Part shown: one piece after another, positions 10,292-19,194 of the stretch | How the letters are laid out: every line of letters begins with the position of its first letter | Position numbering within the stretch: position 1 is the first letter of the stretch | DNA from: Saprospiraceae bacterium | GTDB taxonomy: Bacteria; Bacteroidota; Bacteroidia; Chitinophagales; Saprospiraceae | Length of the DNA: 64,000 bases | NCBI GenBank assembly: GCA_028279185.1 | Contig: JANQSS010000184.1 | Span: forward strand, 1-64,000 | Reading direction: 5' to 3' | Notes under the pieces: model-generated | Seen by the model: only the letters and a program-made list of their open reading frames with translations | The model's database searches: none | What the model was told of the DNA's origin: nothing | Program-made: the position numbers and the translations under genes

Positions 10292-11731
10292 ATGAGTCAG
10301 GAATTAGCAAATAAAGGATGGGAGCAAATGGAACATTTGCTTGACAAACATCTACCTGTTAAAAGGCGACGTCGAGTAGCTCCTGTTTATTGGATTTCAA
10401 TCGTTGCAACAATAATTGCTCTTTCTGGATTCATATTCATACGTTCATTTAACGAGCAATCACCAACTCTCGATCAAACACCTGAAACAACAATTGCAAA
10501 AACTGATAAACCACAACACACATTCCTGGAGCAACGGGAAACTAACATTTCGGAATTTAATCAGACCATAACTACAGATCAGGCAGATCTCGAAACACCT
10601 ATCAATAGTAGCACTCCCCCGTCAGACAATCATACGGCCAATATTTCTTCTAATAACGTTCCGTCGGACTTGAACGAAACGATGGTCTCAAATAAGGTCG
10701 AATTAGCTCCTGTAATCGAATCAGATTTGCATAAAACGCAGCCAGGTGCTGTAAAGCACAAATCATCTACTCTAACGGAAAATCATACAAGCAAGACATT
10801 TGATATCCAAGTTGAGAATGGAGCAAAAGAAAATGCATTACCCATTATTAGTAGTAATGATCTGAAAAAATCTACCGATGCTGTTGCGCATATGAAACAG
10901 GGTGAAACCCCTGCGAAATCCTTGAATTCAACCCTTATGCTACTCCCTTTTGCAGACATATTTTTGTTAAACCCTTCACGATTGACTGAAAACAACCTTT
11001 CAACCAAGGTCATTCAACCTGTAATTACAAATTCTAAAACATCCTCTCCCTATTCGCTTTCATCTTACGCTCGAGTCGATGTTTCCTCTGATATTACAGA
11101 AGGCCTGATAGGCGTTGATTTAACACGTAAAATGGGCAAGTTTTTGTCAATGCGAATTGGCATTGCTTACGGGTATGGCTATCATGATGCTTTTGAAGCG
11201 GATGATATTGCTGATGTTCCAACTGAGGTAATATTCACTTCAAGCTTGACATATTCCGGCTATTTAGCCGATAATCAAATCGCTCCTTCATCGTTTTTGA
11301 AATCGACTTCTACTTTGTACCTGCCTTTTTCATTGGGTTACAACATTTCCAACAATGTCTCACTGCGTGCAGGTTTTCAACCGGGCATTCAATTTCATCG
11401 TCGACTTACATATGCTCCAATCCAGACGGTAAATAGTACTAGAAATCCCCAAATAGGCAATGGTCAATTAACAGCTCGTGATTACTTTTATCAGAAAAGT
11501 ATAGGTGTGCTAGCTGGTAATATTGAGCTCGATTATTCAATTTCAAATCGTGTTTCTGCAGGGCTTCTATTTAATTATTTCTTATCTGATGTCAATAGAG
11601 GGATTCACTATGCAGACCCTGATCATCTTGAATCAATAGAAGCAGACGAAGTTGATCGTAGATTTTATTCTATTGACGAACAAGAGAATAAACCAGCCTC
11701 AATCGGTTTGAAATTATCTTATAAATTTTGA
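10292..11731 (+). CDS. Single-pass membrane protein with C-terminal beta-barrel-like domain, putative anti-sigma partner
   Basis: 479 residues. The N-terminus is short and charged (WEQMEHLLDKHLPVKRRRR), followed by one transmembrane helix at about 35-52 (ISIVATIIALSGFIFI). Residues 53-250 are a polar Ser/Thr/Asn-rich linker. From about 255 to the end the protein looks like an outer-membrane barrel (YARVDVSSDITEGLIGVDLT, MRIGIAYGYGYHDAF, and a final ASIGLKLSYKF with the C-terminal Phe typical of barrels). The layout suggests a cytoplasmic sigma-binding tail tied to an outer-membrane or periplasmic domain. No zinc-type anti-sigma motif is seen. Function is inferred from position only. Confidence 0.65.
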   Translation: MSQELANKGWEQMEHLLDKHLPVKRRRRVAPVYWISIVATIIALSGFIFIRSFNEQSPTLDQTPETTIAKTDKPQHTFLEQRETNISEFNQTITTDQADLETPINSSTPPSDNHTANISSNNVPSDLNETMVSNKVELAPVIESDLHKTQPGAVKHKSSTLTENHTSKTFDIQVENGAKENALPIISSNDLKKSTDAVAHMKQGETPAKSLNSTLMLLPFADIFLLNPSRLTENNLSTKVIQPVITNSKTSSPYSLSSYARVDVSSDITEGLIGVDLTRKMGKFLSMRIGIAYGYGYHDAFEADDIADVPTEVIFTSSLTYSGYLADNQIAPSSFLKSTSTLYLPFSLGYNISNNVSLRAGFQPGIQFHRRLTYAPIQTVNSTRNPQIGNGQLTARDYFYQKSIGVLAGNIELDYSISNRVSAGLLFNYFLSDVNRGIHYADPDHLESIEADEVDRRFYSIDEQENKPASIGLKLSYKF

Positions 11732-11777
11732 TGGCTATTGTCCTGAAGTGGCATACCAGCCGCTAAACGATGAAGCG

Positions 11778-12128
11778 TCAATCTAAATGCAAGCTTTCTT
11801 TTCTGGCTAATAATTTTTCTTCGGACTCGACTCGTTCTTCATCGGGGATACAGCAATCCACAGGGCAAACTGCGGCGCATTGCGGTTCTTCATGAAATCC
11901 TACGCATTCCGTGCATTTGTCTGGTACGATAAAGTAATAGTCATCTTCAATAGGTGTGTTTAATTTAGAGGCCTCAACTTCGGTGCCGTCTTCGAGCATA
12001 AAAAGGCCCTTAACACCGGTACCATCTTTTATAGCCCATTCAATTCCGCCTTCATAAATAGCATTGTTAGGGCACTCTGGTTCACAAGCTCCGCAATTAA
12101 TACACTCGTCCGTTATCGTTATAGCCAT
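11778..12128 (-). CDS. 4Fe-4S dicluster ferredoxin
   Basis: A 116-residue soluble electron carrier. The first cluster motif is [12 protein letters not shown] (C-x2-C-x2-C-x3-C-P). The second is spread as [22 protein letters not shown], with an insertion between the second and third cysteines as in Chromatium-type (Alvin) ferredoxins. The family start [13 protein letters not shown] fits the ATG at 12128; an upstream in-frame ATG at 12167 lies inside the promoter box and is rejected. The C-terminal acidic helix ([19 protein letters not shown]) is usual in Bacteroidota versions. Monocistronic. Confidence 0.9.
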   Translation of the reverse strand: MAITITDECINCGACEPECPNNAIYEGGIEWAIKDGTGVKGLFMLEDGTEVEASKLNTPIEDDYYFIVPDKCTECVGFHEEPQCAAVCPVDCCIPDEERVESEEKLLARKESLHLD

Positions 12129-12164
12129 GACATAAATTTCATTGCTTTTGAAACCGCGAAAGTA

Positions 12165-12193
12165 CAAATATTGTTCCCGTTCTGGGCTGGCAA
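12165..12193 (-). promoter_or_regulatory. Promoter of the 4Fe-4S ferredoxin gene
   Basis: On the minus strand a TTG (12191-12193) precedes AATATTTG (12165-12172) by 18 bases, one mismatch from TAnnTTTG. It sets the start at 12128. Confidence 0.45.
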
Positions 12194-12362
12194 TTTGAAA
12201 GGTCTCAGGCTTAATTTCTTAAGCTCCTTTTCCTGGCAAAGTGAGATTATCGGATGACAGATTTTATCTCTTCATTTCAGCTTCATAGTCAATATGGGCA
12301 GTTAGCGATAGCAAATGCAATTGGACCTATAATTATACCTATCCATGGCCAGTGTTGGGCTG

Positions 12363-13814
12363 TCAGTTAAATATATCCTTTAAAATATCTTCAAACTTCA
12401 TATGATCATGCGCCATACTCCGCTGCAAAATTTCATAGCCACAGAGGGCGTGTAATGCTAGTTCCATAAAAAAGTACCGATCCGCAGGTTCGAATGAATG
12501 AAATCGCTCAGCGAGCCCGCTAAGCCCTGCAACATCATCAAGGGCGGAGGTATAGTCGTCATCTGGCATATCAGCTCGTAATTCTATAGCTGATTTGTCG
12601 CTAAAATACGCACGAATCGTCCCGTAGGGATCAGAATCTAATTCTTCAAATTTACTCGGATTCGGAAAAATACTTCGCGCCAAACTTTCAATGGCAGTTT
12701 CAACAATACTTCGGCTCACCTGCTCCGCACCCAGTTGCTCCCCTTCATAAACAAGTTCGAGCTTCCCCGTCATGGCTGATATTGTTTGCAAAAAGTCAAT
12801 CACACGAATTGACGTTTTGGTTGTATTGTTTCTCAACATGCGCAATTCGGCCGCAGCATACAATTGTTCCAAAGCCGTAATTGGCAATCGAGCCGATACA
12901 CCAGACGCCTGATCAATAAACTCACTTTTACGCGCTACCATTGTAATTATCTCCAACAAGTCCTGGGCCATATCGGCTACATGCACATTCCCTTTTACCT
13001 CTGGGGTAATTCTGGCTTCTTGATTTGTTATTTTTTTGGCCGACTGCATGTCAACGGGGTAATGTGTTATAATTTGACTCTCAATTCGGTCTTTTAATGG
13101 CGTAATGATGTTTCCACGATTCGTATAATCTTCGGGATTCGCCGTGAATAAAAATTGGATATCCAACGGAATGCGTAAATTAAATCCCCTTATCTGTATA
13201 TCCTTTTCTTGTAAAATATTGAATAATGAAACCTGAATTCGAGGTTGTAGATCAGGCAGCTCATTAATAATAAAAATACTTCGATTCGCCCTGGGAATGA
13301 GACCGTAGTGAATTACATTTTCATCTGCAAAAGACAGTTTTAAGTTAGCCGCTTTTATTGGGTCAAGGTCACCAATTAAATCAGCAACGCTGACATCAGG
13401 CGTGGCCAACTTCTCAACCAGTCGTTCGCTACGATGTATATATCGAATTGGTGTTTCATCTCCTTGCTCAGCTAGTACATCTCGACTATATTTTGTCAAT
13501 GGACGAAATGGATCCTCATTTAACTCGCTTCCCGCAATTATTGGGACATACTCATCCAGCAGGTTGACCATAAGTCTTGCAAATTTTGTTTTTGCCTGAC
13601 CTCTTAATCCAAGAAAAAGAATACTGTGTCCGGCCAATACGGCCCTTTCAACTTGCGGTCTTACTGTCTTTTCATATCCTATGATTCCAGGAAAAATATT
13701 CTGTCTTTCTTTTATGGCATAAATCAAATTTTCGCGAAGTTCCTCAGCAAGTGATTTAGATCTGTAACCCGTACTTTTAAGATCACCAATTGTTCTTAAT
13801 AATGGTTTTGTCAT
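12363..13814 (-). CDS. MoxR/ChlI-like AAA+ ATPase
   Basis: 483 residues, related to the magnesium-chelatase ChlI/MoxR clade of AAA+ proteins. Walker A is FLGLRGQAKTKFARL near residue 70. The Walker B position reads IFIINELPDL, so the usual aspartate before the glutamate is asparagine. The sensor and pore region follows (IQIRGFNLRIPLDIQFLFTANPEDYTNRG). The gene ends the VWA-ATPase pair: it starts directly after the stop of the VWA gene at 13815. By analogy with MoxR-VWA and ChlI-ChlD pairs, the two should form a remodelling complex. The client protein is unknown and it is not a pigment gene by context. Confidence 0.8.
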   Translation of the reverse strand: MTKPLLRTIGDLKSTGYRSKSLAEELRENLIYAIKERQNIFPGIIGYEKTVRPQVERAVLAGHSILFLGLRGQAKTKFARLMVNLLDEYVPIIAGSELNEDPFRPLTKYSRDVLAEQGDETPIRYIHRSERLVEKLATPDVSVADLIGDLDPIKAANLKLSFADENVIHYGLIPRANRSIFIINELPDLQPRIQVSLFNILQEKDIQIRGFNLRIPLDIQFLFTANPEDYTNRGNIITPLKDRIESQIITHYPVDMQSAKKITNQEARITPEVKGNVHVADMAQDLLEIITMVARKSEFIDQASGVSARLPITALEQLYAAAELRMLRNNTTKTSIRVIDFLQTISAMTGKLELVYEGEQLGAEQVSRSIVETAIESLARSIFPNPSKFEELDSDPYGTIRAYFSDKSAIELRADMPDDDYTSALDDVAGLSGLAERFHSFEPADRYFFMELALHALCGYEILQRSMAHDHMKFEDILKDIFN

Positions 13815-14912
13815 TTATCCTTTTCGTTTTTTATTCTTGTAGTCGTAAAAAATAAAACTCCCTAACTGATCTAAAGAACTGTAAAATGCCTGGCCGTTGT
13901 TTATCGAAGTGAACTGATGTATAAACTGCATCAGATATTCATCGTGTGCAATCATAAATGTTGTCACAGGAATATTTAATTTTTTACATTGATGCGCCAT
14001 AGCAAGTGTTCTTTTGACTATTTGCTTATCGAGTCCAAAAGAATTTTTATAATATTTATTTCCTTTTTTTATGCAGGATGGTTTTCCATCCGTAATCATA
14101 AATATTTGCTTGTTGGGATTTTTTCGTTTGCGCAAAACATCTAACCCCATTTGAAGGCCAGCTACCGTATTGGTATGGAATGGACCAACTTCCAAATATG
14201 GAATATCCTCTAATGCGATACGCTGGGCATCATCACCAAACGTGATAATATCTAACGTGTCACCCGGATATCGCGTTGTTATCAATTCTCCTAATGCCAT
14301 TGCAACGCGTTTTGCCGGGGTGATACGATCTTCCCCGTAAAGTATCATCGAGTGTGAAATGTCGATTAGCAAAGCCGTACTCATCCTACTTTGATAATAT
14401 GTTTCATGCATTCTAATGTCGTCGCTCTCGATTCGAAGATCACCTATGCCATGATTGCGTTGAGCATTTTTAATGGTTTCAGTCCAAGCCATGTTATCCA
14501 AATCGTCACCAAAGGTATAGGGCTTCAAGATGTTGGTTCGTTCATCTCCTTTACCGGATTTGTCCGTACGATGAAATCCTCGTCCAGCTTTGGAAAGCTC
14601 ACTAAAAATATCATCTAAGGCTTTCCGTCTTAAGCTAATTTCCATTTTTGCCGACATATGCATTAAACCTGAGCTTTTCTGAACGTAATTTTTCTCTTTC
14701 AATTCTTGAATGAAGTCAGCAATTCCGTAATCCTCCGTTGTAATCTGATGCGACTTATCCAATTCTGTCATCCAGCTCAGCGCCTCGGATATGTCACCAT
14801 TTGTGTATAACAAAAGTTGCTTTAGCAAATCGAGCAAACGATCAAAATCAGTCATCTGCTTATTCGAGCCACGCCAGGCTTCAAATCTCCAATTTGAATA
14901 GTTGATTTTCAT
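13815..14912 (-). CDS. VWA (von Willebrand A) domain protein, partner of the ATPase
   Basis: 365 residues without signal peptide or membrane helix, hence cytoplasmic. The C-terminal half is a VWA fold with the metal site DISHSM (D-x-S-x-S) and TDGKPSC later. The N-terminal half is helical (LLDLLKQLLLYTNGDISEALSWM), with a conserved-looking GRGFHRTDKSGKGDERTN segment in the middle. It lies directly upstream of, and abuts, the MoxR-like ATPase gene, so the pair is one transcription unit. The start may be 14912 or the ATG at codon 20. The role is probably to present a target to the ATPase. Confidence 0.78.
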   Translation of the reverse strand: MKINYSNWRFEAWRGSNKQMTDFDRLLDLLKQLLLYTNGDISEALSWMTELDKSHQITTEDYGIADFIQELKEKNYVQKSSGLMHMSAKMEISLRRKALDDIFSELSKAGRGFHRTDKSGKGDERTNILKPYTFGDDLDNMAWTETIKNAQRNHGIGDLRIESDDIRMHETYYQSRMSTALLIDISHSMILYGEDRITPAKRVAMALGELITTRYPGDTLDIITFGDDAQRIALEDIPYLEVGPFHTNTVAGLQMGLDVLRKRKNPNKQIFMITDGKPSCIKKGNKYYKNSFGLDKQIVKRTLAMAHQCKKLNIPVTTFMIAHDEYLMQFIHQFTSINNGQAFYSSLDQLGSFIFYDYKNKKRKG

Positions 14913-15247
14913 TAATGCGTCATTATAACATCAATTTTTAGCTTTGGTTCCACATCTTTCTTAGCCCATGTGTAAGTGGGTTGTGACCCAATAGCGTCGG
15001 CAAAATTTCACTTTACTTAGGATAAATAGATCGAATGGCGCGATAAAATGGCATCCGGATCGATCCAATTAATAAATTCATCGATGAACAAGCCTTTTTT
15101 ACCGACAAAATTCAGCATTAGTAATCATCGAGGTTTAGTCGAAGTTTACCATTAAAAGATGACATTCCATCTAAAACAGGCTCGGGATATACGATATGAC
15201 GCAATTGATTAACGTTATATTTGCGGCATTCACAAAATGAATATCTC
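14913..15247. other. Intergenic region with the lepB promoter
   Basis: 335 bases between the divergent VWA and lepB genes. No coding frame or structured RNA was seen. It holds a perfect -7 box TATATTTG at 15216-15223 for lepB. No matching box for the VWA gene stood out. Confidence 0.5.
15216..15223 (+). promoter_or_regulatory. -7 box of lepB
   Basis: Perfect TAnnTTTG match. It covers the TTG codon at 15221, the farthest upstream start of the frame, which therefore cannot be the translation start. A first ATG at 15237 is out of frame and gives a four-codon reading (M-N-I-S-stop). Confidence 0.6.
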
Positions 15248-16819
15248 GTGACCATACTGATCTTTTTAATAATATCCTACATCCTACTAAGCGTTAGTCT
15301 TTATTACCTATTCCCTAAAGCTAATGAAGAAGGCTGGAAAGGGCTCGTGCCAGGATTGAATTTTGTCACCTGGTGCAAAATAATCGGACGCAAACCTTGG
15401 TATGCGCTTTGGCTTCTCTTTCCTATCGTCAACATCTTTACTTACTGTGGTATGGCTGTGGATATGGTTCGGTCCTTTGGAAAGTACAAGCTGATAGATA
15501 GTGCCTTTGCAGTTCTCTACGCTCCTCTGAAGTTTTTGAGCATTGCGTTTTCGAAAGAGGTCAAGTACGTTGGCAAGACACTCGAATTAGAGAAGGCCTA
15601 CAAATTAAAAATGGAAGAAGCGCTTAAAGCGGGGAATCAACGGACATTCGACAAGTTAGTCGCCAACAACCCTTATAAAAAATCTGTAGGAAGAGAATGG
15701 ACAGAGGCGATTTTCTTTGCTGTCTTTGCGGCCGCATTTATTCGAATGTTTTTAATCGAGGCTTACACGATTCCTACCTCGTCGATGGAAGGGTCATTGA
15801 AAGTAGGTGATTATCTTTTTGTGAGTAAGGCCCATTATGGCATTCGCACACCTCAAACTGTTCTGCAAATCCCGCTCTTGCATAATAGAATACCTATTCT
15901 AAATAGAGAATCTTACTTGTCTTCACCCAGCCTACCCTATTTCAGACTTCCGGGATTGACTAAAGTAAAACGCAATGATCCGGTTGTTTTTAATTGGCCT
16001 ATAGGTGATAAGATTTATGTAGCACCCAATCGTACATGGGGTATTGAACAACAATCTGCAGAAGTTGCTAAACGGAATGGCTGGGAATACGTAGAGCGTC
16101 CAATGGACAAAACTGACTTTTACATTAAGCGTTGTTTGGCTGTTGCAGGAGACACCTTAGAAATTATTAACAAGCAAGTTTATATCAATGGACTTCCGGT
16201 TGAGAATCCGGACATGATTCAATTCGCGTATGAAGTTCATCTACCGGCTAATTTTAACAGAAAAGTGTTAGAAGATTTGGATGTGTACCCACTGGATATT
16301 CAGCGGTCATCAAATTCGGATCGCCTCATGCATATTTCAATGAATAGTAAACAAGTCGAAACATTGAAGGCTGCAGGAGCGGAAGTGAGTCCAATTAAGT
16401 CACCAGTCAGCGCAAAATTATTTCCGCAAGACCCTAAGAATTTCCCATCGCAAAGCACTGATAACTACGGGCCCATTTACATCCCTAAAAAAGGCGCTAC
16501 GGTAAAATTGACCATGGAAAATATAGCCCTATATAAACGGATCATCGACGTATATGAAGGGCATGATCTACAGATAAAAGGAAAGCAATTTTTCATTGAT
16601 GGTCGTGAGGCAAAATCATACACATTTGAATTGGACTATTATTGGATGATGGGTGACAATCGGCACAACTCCGAAGATTCTCGCTTTTGGGGATTCGTTC
16701 CGGAAACGCATATCGTTGGCAAACCCCTTTTTATTTGGCTCTCGACGAAATTTGGGGCTATGAAAAATGGAATCCGTTGGGACAGAATATTTTCCAGCGC
16801 CCACAAAATGAAGAAGTAG
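15248..16819 (+). CDS. lepB: Signal peptidase I, long Bacteroidota form
   Basis: Cleaves signal peptides at the outer face of the inner membrane. With the GTG start at 15248 it has 523 residues. Hydrophobic helices lie near the N-terminus and before the catalytic part (EAIFFAVFAAAFIRMFLIEAY). The catalytic serine is about S179 in YTIPTSSMEGSL and the lysine about K294 in DFYIKRCLAVAGD; the box E motif is GDNRHNSEDSRFWGFV. An insertion of some 130 residues separates box D from box E, as in other Bacteroidota. The frame extends to a TTG at 15221, but that codon sits in the promoter. Monocistronic, ended by a hairpin. Confidence 0.9.
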   Translation: MTILIFLIISYILLSVSLYYLFPKANEEGWKGLVPGLNFVTWCKIIGRKPWYALWLLFPIVNIFTYCGMAVDMVRSFGKYKLIDSAFAVLYAPLKFLSIAFSKEVKYVGKTLELEKAYKLKMEEALKAGNQRTFDKLVANNPYKKSVGREWTEAIFFAVFAAAFIRMFLIEAYTIPTSSMEGSLKVGDYLFVSKAHYGIRTPQTVLQIPLLHNRIPILNRESYLSSPSLPYFRLPGLTKVKRNDPVVFNWPIGDKIYVAPNRTWGIEQQSAEVAKRNGWEYVERPMDKTDFYIKRCLAVAGDTLEIINKQVYINGLPVENPDMIQFAYEVHLPANFNRKVLEDLDVYPLDIQRSSNSDRLMHISMNSKQVETLKAAGAEVSPIKSPVSAKLFPQDPKNFPSQSTDNYGPIYIPKKGATVKLTMENIALYKRIIDVYEGHDLQIKGKQFFIDGREAKSYTFELDYYWMMGDNRHNSEDSRFWGFVPETHIVGKPLFIWLSTKFGAMKNGIRWDRIFSSAHKMKK

Positions 16820-16823
16820 TATC

Positions 16824-16845
16824 AGATATTGAAAAATATCTTTTT
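16824..16845 (+). terminator. Rho-independent terminator of lepB
   Basis: AGATATT, loop GAAA, AATATCT and then TTTTC, starting 5 bases after the lepB stop. Confidence 0.65.
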
Positions 16846-16903
16846 CAATTCCAAGACCAGTCAATCTTAATTAGGGTCATTCCAGCTGCCTTATGAATCG
16901 CGC

Positions 16904-16911
16904 TATCTTTG
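16904..16911 (+). promoter_or_regulatory. -7 box of the four-gene operon at 16924
   Basis: TATCTTTG matches TAnnTTTG exactly and ends 12 bases before the ATG, giving a leader of about 8 bases. No clear -33 TTG. Confidence 0.5.
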
Positions 16912-16923
16912 TACATTTAGTAG

Positions 16924-17778
16924 ATGAAGTTAGCTGGGATAGTGTTATTCACCTGTGTATGGTGTTTTGTTTTTGCCCAGGAAGAGCGAGACTTCTATTG
17001 TGAATTTATCCAAAAGAACGAAGGCTGGATTCCAACTAAAGTAGTTCAATTGACTGATCACAAGGACAACTTTGGCCTAACAAATTTTCAATTGATTGGA
17101 GAAAGTAATTCAATAACCTCCACAAGAGATAAGGGAGCAAAGACGGACATATGGGTCATGAATTTGGATGACTATTCTGAGGGTCTATTCGCAACAGCCG
17201 ATTATTCGATTGCTTCTATGCAGCGCGTCCCAAATTCTTCTGACTATTCATTTATCTTAAAGTCAGCGGATATGGACATAATCGCCAGGTATAAGAACAA
17301 TAAAACCAGCGCCCTGTTAAGTGCTCCCGAAATAGTTGACTTTGACTGGATCTCGGCCACGTACATCGGCGTCATTTCGAAACCAAAAGGCGAAGAAAAA
17401 CAATGCATCCTTTACAATGTCCATGACAATACGACAAAGACGCTTTCGATAAATACTGGCTTTTCTGTGAAAAGAATTAATGATAAAGAGGTTGCTTTCA
17501 TCGATATCTTTTCAGGAAACTATCGATATATAAAAGTCTACAACATCACGGAAAATCGATCTCGTATTGTAGTTAAAATCCCACCTTCAATCAAACGATT
17601 TTCGAGTGATGGTCTAAATAAGTTTTATATTACTTCGAATGATGAAATAAAAATGTTTATTCGTGGTGAGGATGCAGATTGGAAAACCTATTACTCGTTT
17701 AACCCCTATGGTATAAGCCATATCAACTCTGTTGATTACATAAAACCTCAATGCTTTGTCATTAAAACAAATGAATAA
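16924..17778 (+). CDS. Secreted TolB/propeller-like protein of unknown function
   Basis: 284 residues with a signal peptide ending VFAQ (about 1-19). The body has short repeating units of the kind seen in TolB-like propellers: KTDIWVMNLDD, MDIIARYKNNKT, QCILYNVHDNTTK and YIKVYNITENRS, each a strand pair naming a value and an object. No catalytic motif is visible. It is first of four overlapping genes; its stop overlaps the start of the DUF1684 lipoprotein by 8 bases. A periplasmic beta-propeller is the best guess; the ligand is unknown. Confidence 0.6.
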   Translation: MKLAGIVLFTCVWCFVFAQEERDFYCEFIQKNEGWIPTKVVQLTDHKDNFGLTNFQLIGESNSITSTRDKGAKTDIWVMNLDDYSEGLFATADYSIASMQRVPNSSDYSFILKSADMDIIARYKNNKTSALLSAPEIVDFDWISATYIGVISKPKGEEKQCILYNVHDNTTKTLSINTGFSVKRINDKEVAFIDIFSGNYRYIKVYNITENRSRIVVKIPPSIKRFSSDGLNKFYITSNDEIKMFIRGEDADWKTYYSFNPYGISHINSVDYIKPQCFVIKTNE

Positions 17779-18388
17779 TTTACATCTATTCTTGCTTTTT
17801 TTAATACTATCTGCTTGTAATCAAAAGGTTGATTCGGCGTACTTTGAATCATTTTATAAGGAGCGACAACAGCATGTTATTGAACTTGCAGCTCATGAGC
17901 AAGCACCATTAAAGTTGGACGACTTAGATAAGTTGCGACATTTTGACTATGACAATACGTATCGCGTTCTTGCCAAATTTAGCGAAAGCCCCGATGCGAC
18001 TCCCTTTGACATGGCCACGTACAGCGGTAAAACCAAAACTTTTGTGGAAAAGGGACAGTTGCGATTTAAAATAGATGGAAAAGACTTGGTCTTGCATGTC
18101 TATCAAAACGTACGCCTTGCAAATCATCCTATTTACGGTGCCTACTACTTTGTTCCTTTCAAAGATGCCACCAGCAATGAAACAACCTATGGCGGAGGTC
18201 GTTACCTAGATATGAAAAAAGAACTATTCAGCACGCGCAGGATAATCTTAGATTTTAACAAGGCATATAATCCCTGGTGTGCATACTCGGATGGCTATAA
18301 TTGTCCTATTCCGCCGGTAGAGAATCATCTCATTGTTCCTATCCTGGCTGGTGAGCAGTTTTTCACTAAAGAGAAGAAAAAGTCCTAA
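17771..18388 (+). CDS. DUF1684 domain lipoprotein
   Basis: 205 residues with a lipoprotein signal (LFLILSAC, lipid on the cysteine at about residue 16). The DUF1684 signature is strong: LRFKIDGKDLVLHVYQN, TYGGGRYLDMK, and DFNKAYNPWCAYSDGYNCPIPP with ENHLIVPILAGE. The biochemical role of this family is not known. The start at 17771 is set by the signal peptide; the frame is open to 17756. The stop TAA shares one base with the next ATG, so the genes are translationally coupled. Confidence 0.85.
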   Translation: MNNLHLFLLFLILSACNQKVDSAYFESFYKERQQHVIELAAHEQAPLKLDDLDKLRHFDYDNTYRVLAKFSESPDATPFDMATYSGKTKTFVEKGQLRFKIDGKDLVLHVYQNVRLANHPIYGAYYFVPFKDATSNETTYGGGRYLDMKKELFSTRRIILDFNKAYNPWCAYSDGYNCPIPPVENHLIVPILAGEQFFTKEKKKS

Positions 18389-19194
18389 TGCCGATTTACG
18401 TTGACATGCTGGATTATCCGGTCGATATACCTGAACGACCACAACGTATTGTCAGTCTTGTCCCCAGTCTTTCATTGTTGATGCACGACTTAGGTGTAGG
18501 AAGCCGCTTAGTGGGTGTTACAAAATTCTGTGTAAATCCTAATGGGCTAAAACGTGACAGCACCATTGTAGGGGGTACCAAGCTGCTGCGGATGGATGTA
18601 ATCGACGATCTGCAACCAGATTTAATAGTGGCAAATAAAGAAGAAAATAATCAGTCCGATATAAAAGCGTTAGCCTCAAAATTTCCGGTATATGTTACAG
18701 ACATTACCGATTTTGACGAAGCATTGATGGGCATAAAAGCGGTGGGGAGCATTGTCGACTGTAGAAAGGAGGCCAACAACCTAATTGCGGAAATTAAAAA
18801 GCGGAAAGAAAATTTCAGTATACATCAGGCTACATTGCCACCTTTACGTGTAGCTTATGTTATATGGAACGAGCCGTTGATGGTGGCAGGTGGAGATACA
18901 TTCATACACGCTATGCTGGATCTGGGAGGATGGCACAATGCATTCTCGGCGTATCCTCGTTATCCAGCTGTTGCACTTGAAGGCTTTAAAACGCATAAAA
19001 TGGATTTTATATTTTTATCATCGGAACCGTATCCATTTAAAGAAAAGCACAAAGTCTTTTTTAAGAATGTTCTACCCGCTGATAAAATAATATTGGTCGA
19101 TGGAGAAATGTTCAGTTGGTATGGCTCCAAACTGCTTGATAGCTTTGATTATTTCGAGAAATTACATAACGCCTTAAAATCGCAAATAGTATGA
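18388..19194 (+). CDS. Helical-backbone metal receptor / BtuF-like binding protein without signal peptide
   Basis: 268 residues with the fold marks of cobalamin/iron-siderophore binding proteins: PQRIVSLVPSLSLLMHDLG at about 13-31, DLQPDLIVANKEENNQSDI and the long linking helix around 120-140. Binding proteins of ABC importers are normally exported, but the protein begins directly with MPIYVDMLDYPVDIPERP and has no signal sequence or lipobox. No permease or ATPase gene is near. It may act in the cytoplasm, or its export may be unusual. The start is fixed by overlap with the DUF1684 stop. Confidence 0.72.
   Translation: MPIYVDMLDYPVDIPERPQRIVSLVPSLSLLMHDLGVGSRLVGVTKFCVNPNGLKRDSTIVGGTKLLRMDVIDDLQPDLIVANKEENNQSDIKALASKFPVYVTDITDFDEALMGIKAVGSIVDCRKEANNLIAEIKKRKENFSIHQATLPPLRVAYVIWNEPLMVAGGDTFIHAMLDLGGWHNAFSAYPRYPAVALEGFKTHKMDFIFLSSEPYPFKEKHKVFFKNVLPADKIILVDGEMFSWYGSKLLDSFDYFEKLHNALKSQIV

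Noticed and set aside
12363-14912. Magnesium or cobalt chelatase for tetrapyrrole synthesis
   Set aside because: No other porphyrin, chlorophyll or cobalamin gene is near, and the large ChlH/CobN subunit is missing.
15221-15247. TTG start of lepB at 15221
   Set aside because: The codon is part of an exact TATATTTG promoter box and would not be transcribed.
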